A model generated the notes under the pieces. The model ran no database searches. It was not told the origin of the DNA and was given only the letters and a program-made list of their open reading frames with translations. This document shows, piece by piece, positions 49,561 through 62,005 of a stretch of 64,000 bases of DNA (positions within the stretch are counted from its first letter, which is position 1; each line of letters opens with the position of its first letter). The stretch comes from Alviniconcha marisindica (taxonomy: Eukaryota; Mollusca; Gastropoda; Provannidae): NCBI GenBank assembly GCA_018857735.1, contig JABMCL010000970.1, positions 95,001 to 159,000 of the forward strand, given 5' to 3'. A program made the translations under genes and the position numbers.

Positions 49561-51138
49561 CATTGTCATATTGCCGATTATGTCCCAAGACTGCTGCATG
49601 GCAATGAATAATCGATGCCAAAGCACTTGCCCATTACATCCCCCATCCCCACCCCCGTACATGACAGCTCTGGCAGACCCTACTCACGAGCCCTGCCTTT
49701 GTTCGCACACAACTGCCTCTCACTCAGTAACGGAAGTAGCATATTACACGAACGAGGCAATCGCACCAACATGACTACGAATCGATACAAAGACGATCGT
49801 ATAGAAACGCCTAAAGAAACAAGAAGAAAACTGTATCCCACTTATATGTCATATTACGACCTTCAAAATATACATACTTGATATTACATCCTGGTCTAAT
49901 ATACCCATCCTCTCAGCTGTAACAGCTACATGGAAGCAAAATGAAAAAGAAAAAATAAGTCATCTGATATAAGATATAAATACTAGAACATGGAATGTTT
50001 AGCAAGCGAAAAAGCGTGACCAGTTTCCAAAAACTTCTCAAAAGTTTTAACACACGACTGCCATCAGTCCAGCTAAGGCCGAAGAAGAAAATGACTTATA
50101 ACTAGACTAGACTACTATTGAGAAAAAAAAGATTTATCTCAGCAACCACGATTCCATAGTCAATGCCAAACAACTGGACCACATCGCTCCCAAACCCCAC
50201 GACAACCACCGTGGTAACCGCCAGTGTTTCCTTCCATCGCTCCACCCATCAGTCGTTCACGTCCACCAAGCGTGGCGGGTTCTGTCGGCCTGCTCTCAAT
50301 GGGTATTGATCAGGATGTACCCACATCAACTCGATGGCGACCTTTAGGCCATGAGAGCTGATCTGTGACATCACAAGTTTCCCTTATCGCCGCGGTCGTT
50401 ACCGCAGCCGGCCGTTATAGAACAGAGCCAGATGCAGAACTTTGCAAGCACCGCCAACGGCTGGCCATTACGCTGAGGTGACGGGGGAAAGCGCTGCTGG
50501 TTGTGAAAGTCATCAATGTTGTCGGCGTCGTCCATTAGTTACGAGGGTCGCAACGCCTGGATGTTTAAATTGCGTGCTTCGTGGTCAGATTGGTTTTTGA
50601 TTCCTTGGCCACGGCCTTAATGCGTTTTTGGTACGAGAGAAAACAGCGGGGAAAGCGCCAGCTAACAGGACGGGCGGGATCGCCTCCGGGAAGGTGGTCG
50701 GTACTGACGAAACTATATTTACCTTCAATCAATTACAACGCAGCATCACCAAAAACAGGCCCATCTACTAGTCACAACTTATAATTGGGCGTTACAACAA
50801 CAAACACTATACTTTGTCTTCATTACCGGTTTCATGATACCAAGTATATATAAATATCGGCCTGAGGTGAGTGACAAGGGCGCTAAAATCCAGTTAGTAA
50901 CTAACAAACTAAAATACAGAACATCAAGGGGCGAGGTGGGGCTCAACAGACACGGGACACAACAAATAAATCCTGCAGAGCTTGTGACAGGTTCAATACG
51001 TTCACACTATAAACGTAGTACATCATTACTACTCCCCTCCGGCTGAAAGCCAACAAATTGTGGACTCTCTGGCCTCCTTATTCAATATAAAACAATCCGT
51101 ACGGGTTTGCGCCAAGAACGATCGATAGATTGGCCCAG

Positions 51139-51341
51139 CATCAATACCGTAAACACCTGCCAAAGTAGGCCTACGCTCTTTCCTTCATACCGTCATCAAT
51201 AACGTACATACTTCCAGCTCTCCGTGTTTCATACCATCACGAATACCGTAAACATGCCGCGCTTCAGACTTGAGACGTCCATACCATCAATACCCTACAC
51301 ACTTGCCGCGGTTCACACTTCATGCTACATACCATCATTAA
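51139..51341 (+). repeat. Degenerate 50-60 bp minisatellite, cluster 1
   Basis: Repeated blocks of ATACCATCAATACCGTAAAC, ACCTGCC or CTTGCCGCG, and TTCACACTTCAT occur in the same order several times with indels. Confidence 0.7.
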
Positions 51342-52002
51342 AGGGAACACCAAGCGGAGAAGCGCCATAGGCCCTATCGACAAAAAATGGAACGAAACAT
51401 ACACCCACACCAGTTTTCACTCAATTTATGGTCCAATTTGTTAACAAATATTATTTTATAGTCTGTTGATTTTTCGTTTGGTCTTGTGGTTTGTTTGTTT
51501 TTGGTTGGTTGTTTTGTTTTGTTTTATTTTGTTTGTTGTTGTTGTTTGTTTGTTTGTTTGTTTTGGGGGGGTTAATCGACGATCGAAAGTCGCGGAAACA
51601 AGGTGGTGAATATTGCCATTTTGACCAAGTCTGTGACGTCATGAATAAATCAGGCTTGTGTGGCAGAATCGGACATTACGTCATGAGCAAACCTTTCCTG
51701 TTCTTCATTGGTAATGAGCAAACCAACACGGTTGCGCCCTAAGAGCTCAAATTCGAAGCAAAAGATTACTTCTGCTGCATATTTATTAAGAGAACCACCA
51801 TACGAAGCTTGAATATGTTTGTTTTGGAGACTGAAAAGATTTGTTTGTTTCTTTCTTTCTTTTTGTTTTGGTGGTCGTTTTGGTGTAACGTTTTGGGTGT
51901 TGTTTTGGTGTAACTTTTTGGTTATTGTTTTGGTGTAACTTGTTGACATGTTTTGTTACCTTCTAATTGTAAGGTCAGCCTAATATCACTTATGTGTGTG
52001 TG

Positions 52003-52021
52003 TGGGGGGGGGGGGGGGGGG
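52003..52021 (+). repeat. Poly-G tract
   Basis: Eighteen to nineteen G after GTGTGTGT. Confidence 0.9.
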
Positions 52022-52140
52022 CGGAAAAAACAAACAAACTTCAAATAAAAAGGAAGAAATCACACGAAGCTTGGAGATGCAAGCATTTGCACATTTTCTA
52101 AGTTTTCAGGCCAGCTTCGTCTTCCCTTGGGGTCTACTTC

Positions 52141-52272
52141 AAATAATACTATCAACACCTGCCGCGTTTCACTGTGCATACTTCATTCCATCATCAACGC
52201 CCGTAAACAACCGCCACGCTTCACACATCATATCATCATTAATACCATCAACACCTGCCACGGGTCATACTG
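52141..52272 (+). repeat. Same minisatellite, cluster 2
   Basis: ACTATCAACACCTGCCGCG, TTTCACTGTGCATACTTCAT, CATCATCAACGCCCGTAAAC and ACACCTGCCACGGGTCATAC repeat the cluster 1 motif order about 800 bp away. Confidence 0.7.
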
Positions 52273-53035
52273 TATCACAACGAAACCCCGGACAAAATAA
52301 ATTACAACCCATTTCCATTCAATGCCAGGAAATCGAATGGTGTATGTCACTACAAACGGACCTATAAACAACACTGATAAGCCAGACACTACACACTTAT
52401 TTTAACACAAATAACCGACTGCCAAAACTGTACGATAGCTACTCTCAGTCGCAATCTAAAATGAGGCCACCGACGAGCTAGAACAATAGGGCAGGCGCTT
52501 AAATACGCAGAACATTGATCGAGTCCAACGACTGGGCGACCTCTCGGGTGCCGCAGACAAGTTTATGGTCACTTGTCCTGTTTGTTCGCCAAGACTTCTC
52601 GCGGCTCATACAGCTCTCCACTCTCCCTGACACGATCGTGTCTCCTGGAAGAGGTTGCGGGTTTGTTCCTGGCAAAACTCTTCCATTTATTACGGCGGTG
52701 ATAAAAAATGTCTTGACGGATTAGCAGCGGGGGACGGTCGAAGTTTGCTTACCCTGCTCTCTGCTCCACCGCCGTTATCAGGTAGCAAGAGTGCAGCAGA
52801 TTAAGCAGGTAGACACACGACTTAGGCGCAGGTAGGTGTAGTGAGTGCAGCAGTAGTGGTAAATGGAGTTGACTCAGTCAGTTTGGTTGACATGGAAGCG
52901 GAAAGGAGGACCGCGGGGAATGTGAGTGGTACATGGCGTCCCTTGGGTGACAACCACGAGCAGATAAATTTAAGAGCAAATGATTACACACCACGAGAAA
53001 CAGAACGAATCTCCAACGGTCCCACAAACCAACAA

Positions 53036-53039
53036 CTCT

Positions 53040-53095
<56 letters not shown>

Positions 53096-53097
53096 TC

Positions 53098-53186
<89 letters not shown>
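53036..53186 (+). repeat. Compound (CT)n(GT)n array
   Basis: CT with CCT slips to 53096, GT 53101-53186. Confidence 0.96.
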
Positions 53187-53188
<2 letters not shown>

Positions 53189-53782
53189 TTCCCTCTCCCG
53201 AAAAAAGAAAAGAAAAAAGATACAACGTCAAACGAGATAACGCGTAACCGCGCGCACCCAGTACAGTATGGGTAAGTAGCCATACATGTTGGTTGATTTA
53301 AGCCGACACTCCAGACGAAACACACTCAGGTCAGCACTCAGCTACCACTACACGACTATGGAAACTGCGACGCGGGCTGGTACACGGGTTGGTGGCAGCA
53401 CTGTACGGTTTCGACCACCGACGGTATAAATAGCCTCGAGTTGTGTCTGGCACCGTCAGCAGATTACGTCGCAATAACGATCTAAGTAGCACTGCAATGG
53501 TGTGACCTTCGGGTGGGAGTGGGCTGTGTCGGGGCTTGGGAATAAAGGGCCGGGGTGGAGGGTGGAGGGTGGGGGTGGGGAGAGACCGGACAACGAGGCA
53601 AACAGATGTCAACAGTTCGCGCCTTGCAGCGCTGACCAGTGGGGCAGCATACCTGGCGCCTGGTCGATCGGACAAAAACTATCACTGACCGTGCAATTGC
53701 CCCGTTGTTCGGAGTCGCTGCAGTGTGTAAAGATAGGGGTGGGCTTTAAACGCTTCATAGATATTATATTTTGAGGATGTTT

Positions 53783-53783
<1 letters not shown>

Positions 53784-53836
<53 letters not shown>

Positions 53837-53840
53837 GCGC

Positions 53841-53875
<35 letters not shown>

Positions 53876-53926
53876 TGTGCGTGCGTGTGTGTGTGTGTGT
53901 GTGTGTGCGTGCGTGTGTGTGTGTGC
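53784..53926 (+). repeat. Compound (CT)n(GTGC)n(GT)n array
   Basis: CT to 53832, TGCG tetranucleotides to 53887, then GT. Confidence 0.95.
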
Positions 53927-54549
53927 GAATTCCAAGTAAATTCAGCATGAGCAACTAGCCAACAAGCTAATGCTATCATACCAAATAAAGAACGTACTCA
54001 ACATAATGGTTTCTGCAGAGACCTGACACTGAACAGTATCGTAAACAATACGAGAAGTGTCTAAGCAACTTTAAAAAAAAAAAGTGATATATAATTATGC
54101 TGTTACAAAACCGACCTTTACTTAGCATAACATCTAAACAGATGAATATCTCCGCAGATGATTTAGTCAATCGCAGAGCAATATAAATTACAAAACGTGG
54201 CTGGATCTAAAAACAACCTCCAACCAGACATTCTAAGCAAATAAGTACAACGAACCACACAAGTACGCTCTCGATGAAAGGGAAGCGAAAGCAATCAAGA
54301 CGGGGGCAGTCAGTTTGTTTTTGGCCACTACACCATCTCACCCCAGTGTGGCTGGGCAAACAGTGTGTGCTGGCTGGATGGCTCGGAGGCCGGGGAAGAT
54401 AGCTAGGTCAGTACAGACTAACGTGTTTGTCGTCTGTTGACCCGGACCGCTGGAACCACTTCGTACCTTGCTAGTGGACAAATACAGGTGTTAGCGCAAA
54501 CACAAGGGGATCCTGGTCGAGCGGCCACTGCCTACACCTTGCCCCTGAC

Positions 54550-55172
54550 GATCAACGGTATCGATTTCTGTATTGACTTGATCGAGTCTTGTATCAGTCG
54601 CGGACTGGAGAAATCTCCATTGACGTCTTGGTCACGAGGACGCCCTCTGAGAGCCGAATAATAATATTGACACACATTTCTGCCCTACACATATGAATGT
54701 GCATTCAAGCTGCTAGTATTGCTGATTAGCAACGACAATGGCACTGCTGGCTCTTGTATTGGCATGACTGAGTTTTTTCGTTTTCTTTTGCCCCCGAATG
54801 GAAAGGAAACTTGACAGCAAACTGCAACTGGCCACTGAAATGCCAGGCCCCTCCGAACAGTCAACCTGAAGACGATTGTACCGTGCTGTTATGCAAACTA
54901 ATGCCTTCGACCGACCGACCCCCAATCCTCCACCCAGTTTTTGCATCCGTATCATTCTTTCATTTGCTGTTCAGTTTATTCGTTAGTTTGTCTGCGAAGG
55001 GGGTCAGAAACCGTAAATCTACAGTCTCTGAGGAGGTGGCTGTGTCACGCTGTGAGTAGGACGAAGTACTAGAGAGAACTCGAAACCATCTGGCCGTGGT
55101 GGAAAGGTCGCGTCCTCGTGCATGTCTGCGATCAACGGTATTGATTTCTGTATTGGCCTGTTCGATCGTTTG
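54550..55172 (+). repeat. Direct-repeat pair, 580 bp apart
   Basis: GATCAACGGTATCGATTTCT plus GTATTG at 54550-54590 matches 55130-55172 with few changes, including a GATCGAG or TTCGATCG box after it. Confidence 0.65.
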
Positions 55173-55724
55173 CTGAGACGGTAAGGCGGCAGTCACGGCC
55201 CATGCTCCTGAAACTTCGAGCAGCTGGTGACGTCAAGACGTTACCCACAAAACTGACGAACCGTCACACGCGGATACACATCAGCTCAAAATAAATTTAG
55301 GTTAAAAATCAAGCGTACAAATGTCCATGGTTTCTATCGATGTTATTATTAACGAAGCACTTTACAGCAAATTTTATAACGAGAGCTGCTGTTGTCTACA
55401 AAACAAATACGACAATGATGAATTAGGTTTGTCAAAGCTTATACTGTTATATTTTAGCCTTCGATGTCGCAGAGTTCAAACCCACGTTTTGAGTCTAGAG
55501 TCTTGATGAAGAGAGACAAATAACTCATGCACAGCAAGACTGAGAGACTGAATGTTTCGTTGGAAAAAACAACAACAAAAACAACAACAGTAGCGTCCTT
55601 ATTAGCCGCCGCAGGAAATGTTTGGCGTTCCAGAGGGTTGAAAGTAAAGGCGAGGACAAATAAGGAAAGCTGCCGTCAAAGCTACTATAATGCCCACGTT
55701 CTTTGTTCTTCAATCTGTGCGAAC

Positions 55725-55742
55725 ACACACACACACACACAA

Positions 55743-55831
<89 letters not shown>
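55725..55831 (+). repeat. (AC)n and (CT)n array
   Basis: Short AC (55725-55741), then CT 55746-55831. Confidence 0.95.
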
Positions 55832-55834
<3 letters not shown>

Positions 55835-55844
55835 TCTGCACTGG

Positions 55845-55921
55845 TGTAGAAGAATTCTAAATGTGTGATTCGTCTTGAAGTGACCCCTTGGTGCGGCTGA
55901 CAGGACGTTAAAATCCAAATA

Positions 55922-55993
<72 letters not shown>

Positions 55994-56079
55994 GTTGCAT
56001 TGTAGAAGAATTCTAAATGTGTGATTCGTCTTGAAGTGACCCCTTGGTGCGGCTGACAGGACGTTAAAATCCAAATACT

Positions 56080-56130
<51 letters not shown>
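55845..56130 (+). repeat. Tandem 156-bp duplication carrying SINE tail B and (CT)n
   Basis: TGTAGAAGAATTCTAAATG begins at 55845 and again at 56001. Each copy continues with an identical TTGAAGTGACCCCTTGGTGC stretch, the type B core GGCTGACAGGACGTTAAAAT, CCAAATACTA, and then a (CT)n array (55924-55993 and 56081-56130). The copies are nearly identical, so the duplication is recent. Confidence 0.85.
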
Positions 56131-56132
<2 letters not shown>

Positions 56133-58157
56133 ACATATAAAGCATACATTCTTTGGTCAGACTACTGACAGCCATCCTGATGACTCTTTCTATCCTAGTG
56201 CTCACCGACCTCTTCTGAATCTTGCCGTACATTTTTAATTTTTTTATCGTCGTTATTTTATTTGTTTCCCACACCCAAAATGTGCTCCATGTAGCTATCC
56301 TTCAAGGATTCTCAGTCACAACCAAGACAAATACTCTCATTTTAAAGATTGTCCTGCCAATTTTTCTCTCTTGGCCAACTAATTTTAGAAATGACAGCGC
56401 ATACTATATTGTATACTCTTTTCAAATTTTATTTAAATGATTTCACACCTCCTAAATCATATCTTGCTTCCATCTTTTGTCTTCTTTTCGATACTCACAG
56501 TTTCCCAAGTCTTTATATTCCCTGCCCTCGCCTCCTTATTTAATGATTCATATCAAACATTCCTATCATTGATTTGGTCAAGTTTCAATATCCAGTCAAT
56601 TTTGATTTGATCATTTCCCTCGGACTCCCCCATCCCCCCACCCCCATTTTTTAAAATCCAAACTGTTTACCACTCCCTTGGTGCTTTCTTGCACCCCCAC
56701 ACGTATTCGTCGCTTTCACGCATCTTTTCACAGTTTCCAATATATAGTTTACCAGTTTCATTCACCTCTGTCTCTTGGCCTTTCTTCCAAAAGTTTACAA
56801 AGCCCGTCACATAAACCCCGGTCTAGCTCCCTTTCTCCTGTTTATCTATTTTTACCGTGGCTTCCTCTAGATACTAAAAAGATTTCGCTGTTCTATTTCT
56901 TGTCCTTCGCCCAACATGATTACACAGACTTCCATAACTCCCTGCCCTCCTCCTTTTATGTATTTTCCCCTAGCTTCCTGCATCCTAAATCTCTTCTTAC
57001 ATTCATCCCAATCCCTTGTCCTTTTTTCATCCGCGAAGTTTACAGGCACCTCCCTGACCCCTGCCCCCGTTTTTCATGGCTGCCCGACCGAGGCAAGCTG
57101 GCACCGGGTCCAGTGTTTATTAACCCCCCTACCCTTTATGACGTCCACAAATTTGGCCCCAGATTAAGTGAAGTGACGTAAAGTCAATGGCGGGAGGGCA
57201 TAAAGCAGGAAGGGATCTCGGCGCCCAGTCAACAAGCGACTATCGTCTTTGCCCTTGCCGAGAAGGGAGTGAAAGATGCTCCCAATAAACGTCTCCTGGG
57301 AGAGGAGCTACTAATTAATTCCCTGGGGAAGGGAGTTCGGTTGTCGGGTGTGAGTGTACGTCGCCGGGCCGCTTGTTTGTCTTGATAAGAAGTGGCACGG
57401 GTTAAACAATAGGAGGGGGAATAATTAATTGCATCCGGGAGAGAGGGGGTATGGACATACTGGTGGTGACCCACAATGGGCCATCTTACAGCAACGTCTG
57501 CTTGCTTACGCGGCCACTTCAGGCGACAGACAGGCTGGAAGCTACAGACAAAACAATCAAATGTCTTTGATACTATGGAAACGAGGGTACTACGGTCTAA
57601 TGATATTTAAGGTGACGGCAAGGGTCTGATTCATGTGGCGTTTGTCTATGTTCCATAAACATTTTACAACAGATAAACAGAAAGACACACAGGCGGACAG
57701 TAACAGGCCTACAGAGAGAAGCCAAATAGACATACGAAAACTTTAATGGATTGCTTTTGCTTTTGTTGTTGTTTTCAAGCAAGCCACATGAAAAATGTAT
57801 ACAATACATATTATCAAACAAGGAGAATTAGAACACCAACAAGAATTCTTGATTTCGTTCAATGCTTCGGACCCTCTACGCCCTTCTATGAAACATGTCC
57901 GTAACATCTTATATCGAAGTGGAGAAGAACAAAATTAAAAACTGATTGTGCAGGCATAATATTAAAGTCTGAAAGATATATATATTCGTAAATTTGCCTT
58001 CATGCACAGTCAGGAAATGTAGAGCAACAGTCACAGACAATTTTAGAACTGCACATAACAAATTTTTCTTCACAGTCCATTACTGCAGGAAAGGCAAGAT
58101 GTAGACAAGCTTGTGTGATTATAACAAAATACACCCCTACGTATTTAAATTATTTAT

Positions 58158-58751
58158 TGCCGATTAAACGACGAAGTAAATACTCAAGGCTGCACAAAGA
58201 TTACTGGGGGTAAAATCAGAACTGTCTTTTAAAGAAAATGTGGAAATGCCACTCTATATTCTAAAAGTGCGTGAGAGGTACGCACGCATGTCTATACATA
58301 CAGGTGTGAAATAGGTAAAAGATGTCATCGTTTTACTTTGCATTTAGCAATGGCACCTGAATAGCCACACTAATTTAATCATAAGAGTGCTTTTTTTCTG
58401 CTTTTTGCTTTCTTTTCTTGCACAATTTGTTTCCCTGCGCCCTTATGAGTAAGCTATGAACTTGACAAGATGTTCATTTAGAACTGCAATGAAGTCGATG
58501 TTTAGCGTTGCTTAATAAGCCTGTCTCTACAAACACCCAAGCGTCCAGTTTCACAACACCGAGCAAATTAATTATCCAACACGATCTCCCCAGTGAGAAC
58601 TCTTGGCGCCCATGTAATGCTTTCTAACAACTTGTGACAACAAATACGTAAGCCGTCCGCCAAGTCTTGGACATTCAAAACCTAAGAGATTGATCACGCA
58701 ACCGCATCAGATATCGCCGAGCAAACGACGGAGTAAATACTCAAGGCTGCA
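58158..58751 (+). repeat. Direct-repeat pair
   Basis: AAACGACGAAGTAAATACTC plus AAGGCTGCA at 58158-58193 recurs at 58714-58751 with three or four changes. The function of the unit is unknown. Confidence 0.7.
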
Positions 58752-59196
58752 GAGGAAGATTCTCACGGGCTAACAGCACGCAAGACGAAGGATGTGACAT
58801 ATTTACCAAGGGTTGGCCTCGGAATATTTTAACGAGAGTGTTGGATAGCCCGCGTCGACTGGCTGTAACTGTTTTCTGACATGCTGTTCCTTCGTCGTTG
58901 AAGCCGGTAATGTAAGGCTCAAAAGTTGACGACGCGGGAGATATTTTGTGTTCCCTCTCTGCCCCCCTCCCCCCCCCCCCCCACCCCCTCCCGTTTTGTC
59001 CTCTCACTCAGACAAACGATGATTGTGTTCAATGGCTGGAGTATACATCGCATCTGTTCTCTTCTTCTCCGCCTTCTTCTTCTACCTCATCCTCCTCTTC
59101 TTGTTGTTCTCCTCCTACTTCTGTCGTTTTCTCTTCTTCCCCCCAACTTTTTATTTTTTATTTTTTTAATCGTGCTACAAAATCACCAAAGCCCCA

Positions 59197-59311
59197 ACGT
59201 GAGTGAGTGAGTAAGCAAGTGGTATTTAACCCCCAGTCAACCGCGAAGGTCACGTCTGGGGCACCCTGATATAACCGCTATGGTTGACTGGGCGTTAAAA
59301 CCCAGTTATTT
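59197..59311. mobile_element. Head-to-head inverted pair of SINE tails
   Basis: 59197-59260 is a minus-strand tail (reverse complement GACGTGACCTTCGCGGTTGA, CTGGGGGTTAAATACC, ending in degenerate CTTACTCACTCAC). It abuts a plus-strand type A tail at 59262-59311 (CACCCTGATATAACCGCTAT, GGTTGACTGGGCGTTAAAAC). The two share only their 5' truncation point, forming an imperfect inverted repeat. Confidence 0.75.
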
Positions 59312-60143
59312 GGGCAAAAAAACCTATAAAATCATCATTGTTCCAGCTTTTAAAAAGAGAAAAATAGCGAAGTTTAAACAAACAGACTCAAGTCCAAACG
59401 GTCAATAACGAACAAGCATGCACGCCGGCGGGGTATACGGTTCACGTAATCACAACTGATGAAAAACAGCTTGAGATGTTCTTGGGTCAAGATGTTCTGC
59501 CCTCAAGTGAATTCGGCTTCTCTCAGGTGACACCTGCCGCGCACCCGCAGGACTAGGGTGGGTTGCAGACAGAGCGATCGACACGCTGGTGACGCTGTCA
59601 GGCGTATGATCCTTGTTTCTCGCTTCCTGGGATTTCTTCGCTTAGCTACCGACTACGTTGGGACATTTTTATGAAAGAGACCTTTGTATATGTACTGGCT
59701 GTAACTTACGATCTGCCTGTTTACTAGATGTATACACAGTGTACGTTATTCATCACAGGGTTTCCCCGAGTCTGAGTCTCCATGCCTGCTGTCCTAATAC
59801 GGTGTCTACTGTCATAAGAAGCATTTATAAAATATCAGTATAGCGACTGGCTCGAGACTTTCTTTTTCTTTTTGTCTTCTTCTTTTTTCTCTTTTTTATT
59901 TTATTTTACTTTATAACTTGTGTCTTTTTTGTGAAGGCTAAAATTAATAGTGTAATACAACCATGATTTACCTGTTGCCGATATTGACTTTGTAACTGAG
60001 TAGAGTCTCTGGGTATGTCTACACTTGACTGATAGTGATAAAGTGAACCTTATTTCCATGAACAGTTTTCTTTCTTATTATTTAAATAGTCAATAACTGC
60101 AAACTGCATGCTTGGAGCACCTACATACAGCTGTAGAAGCCTC

Positions 60144-60162
60144 CCCCCCCCCCCCCCCCCCC

Positions 60163-60234
<72 letters not shown>
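60144..60234 (+). repeat. Compound (C)n(CT)n(AC)n array
   Basis: Nineteen C, nine CT, about 27 AC. Confidence 0.96.
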
Positions 60235-60237
<3 letters not shown>

Positions 60238-60431
60238 CCATCAGTGTGCTCCTGAAAGTTGCAATCAGGAATGCCTATATAATACAAAGGTCGATGTCGC
60301 CTTCGCAACTGACACTGTCTGAAACAGTAACTAGACCGTGTATCTTGTGGTGGGCTCTACAATGATAAATTAATGCAATAAGATCCAAACACAAAAAGGT
60401 TCAAACGAACGCTTATTTATTTTAACACGGA

Positions 60432-60476
60432 CACAGTGTGCAAATTTTCGGGGAAATCCCCTTTATCAAGCCACAA
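60432..60476 (-). ncRNA. Hammerhead-ribozyme-like core, degenerate, second copy
   Basis: Minus strand: TTGATAA (60469-60463), one A, stem GGGG/CCCC closed by a 4-base loop, then GAAA (60449-60446), AATT, then helix I complement GCACA against TGTGGC with one bulge. Relative to the core consensus it has two substitutions (C3 and G8 positions). About 50 bp on, both this copy and the one at 12234 have a TTGGA-C/T-TTxTTA box, so they look like one family. Confidence 0.45.
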
Positions 60477-60751
60477 AATGACACTTAAACAACAGATAAA
60501 TGGTCATAAACGACGAAAAATTAAAGAAAAAGACATTTTGTTTTCGTTCTGTTTTTACAGTTTGTTCGGTGCTTGGGAGATTGTTGGCATGTTAATAAGG
60601 CAATACGTCAAACTATAAAACGTCATGGAATTCTTATTTTAAAGAGAGAAAGAAAAAAAAAATGTGCCACAACAGTTACTGTTTGCTACACTATAAATTA
60701 TGGTATTTTGTTGTTGTTTTAACATGTACAAATAAGTAATAATAGGCCAAT

Positions 60752-60784
60752 TAAAAAAACTAAAAGCTTGTTAAAAATAATGTA

Positions 60785-60877
<93 letters not shown>

Positions 60878-60938
60878 ACTGAGAGAAGCCGAATTCACTT
60901 TAAAAAAACTAAAAAGCTTGTTAAAAATAATGTAAAGA
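60752..60938 (+). repeat. Direct repeats flanking a (GT)n array
   Basis: TAAAAAAACTAAAAGCTTG plus TTAAAAATAATGTAAAG occurs at 60752-60787 and, nearly identically, at 60901-60937. Each copy is followed by (GT)n. It is a tandem duplication of about 150 bp including the array. Confidence 0.85.
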
Positions 60939-61003
60939 GTGTGTGTGTGTGTGCGCGCGCGCCCGCGCGCGTGCGTACGAGCGGGCATTCGTGCTTGCAC
61001 GTG

Positions 61004-61038
<35 letters not shown>

Positions 61039-61075
61039 ACATGTGTGCGTGCACATATGTGCGTCCGTGCGTGTG
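60939..61075 (+). repeat. (GT)n, (GC)n and (GTGC)n cluster
   Basis: GT, GCGCGCGC, then TGCG tetranucleotides at 61004-61036. Alternating purine-pyrimidine over most of its length. Confidence 0.92.
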
Positions 61076-61974
61076 CTCTGAAAAGCTCATTCACTCTTGA
61101 CTTGTATAGTAGCCCTTAAGTCTCTCTTAATGCGGCCTTTATGGCGGTGTGTTGGGCCTACTCCCTTCACGGATTAGACAGCAAGCATAATTATTGTGTT
61201 CACTCAAAATCCATGCGATGTCAAACTACATTCAAACAATCAGATTAATTTACTTCGAAATACGTGTTCGCTTTCTCTGGCAGGCAGAATCAAACGCCAA
61301 TGCCTTTCAAAACGCGTTCAAAATAATCAGATTCTCATCAACTACCAAGCAGATTGTATTTAAAGACATGCGTTAAGCCATGTCTACCATTTGAAAAACT
61401 CCTGCGAGCGGAAAGCAAACGACCGGCCATAATGCGTTGATAATGGGCCGTAGATTATCATGCGTACCAAGATTACAGAATTTATGCAGAAAATCCGCGC
61501 GATAGAGCCCAACACAGGCCTCAGAACGTGCAGCACGTGCTTGGCCTATATCCCGCTATCTAATAAATTGTTTTCGTCTCTACCTCCACCTTTCCTACGA
61601 CCGCCAAACAAACCAGCCAGCTGATAGACTTATGAAAGCCCCCGCGACGTCTGGGAAACAAGGAAAGATCGTGTCAGCAGGCATTTAAGCGTCCTCCCGC
61701 AGAGCTGAAATGGCTGCGGGTATGATGGCGGCAGGGCAAAACGTTCGTTCTCTGGCATTAATACCTCGTTTCCCAAGGCCGCATTTTCTTCGATGCGCTA
61801 AACGAGTTGTAATGGGTTACACACTCCCTAAAGACAAGCAGCTAGGGTACAAAAACAGGCATGCGCCACCAGACAGCATGCTTATTAGTACTATTTGCTC
61901 AAAAATGAAAAAACAATAAGTGCATCAAATAGTTCAAAATGAAAGTTGTTGGGTTTTGTTTGTTTTTAATGGGG

Positions 61975-61976
<2 letters not shown>

Positions 61977-62004
<28 letters not shown>
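61977..62004 (+). repeat. (AGAC)n array
   Basis: Seven AGAC units. Confidence 0.9.

Positions 62005-62005
<1 letters not shown>

Noticed and set aside
50240..50262. Minus-strand L-V-D-V-N-D string, a possible cadherin linker
   Set aside because: A stop follows at once and there are no other EC motifs around it.
55525..56274. 249-residue minus-strand ORF with Arg-Glu repeats
   Set aside because: It translates three (GA)n arrays and the tandem duplication between them.
59020..59170. Leu/Ser-rich hydrophobic ORF (58926-59210)
   Set aside because: It is produced by a TTC/CTC-rich low-complexity stretch.
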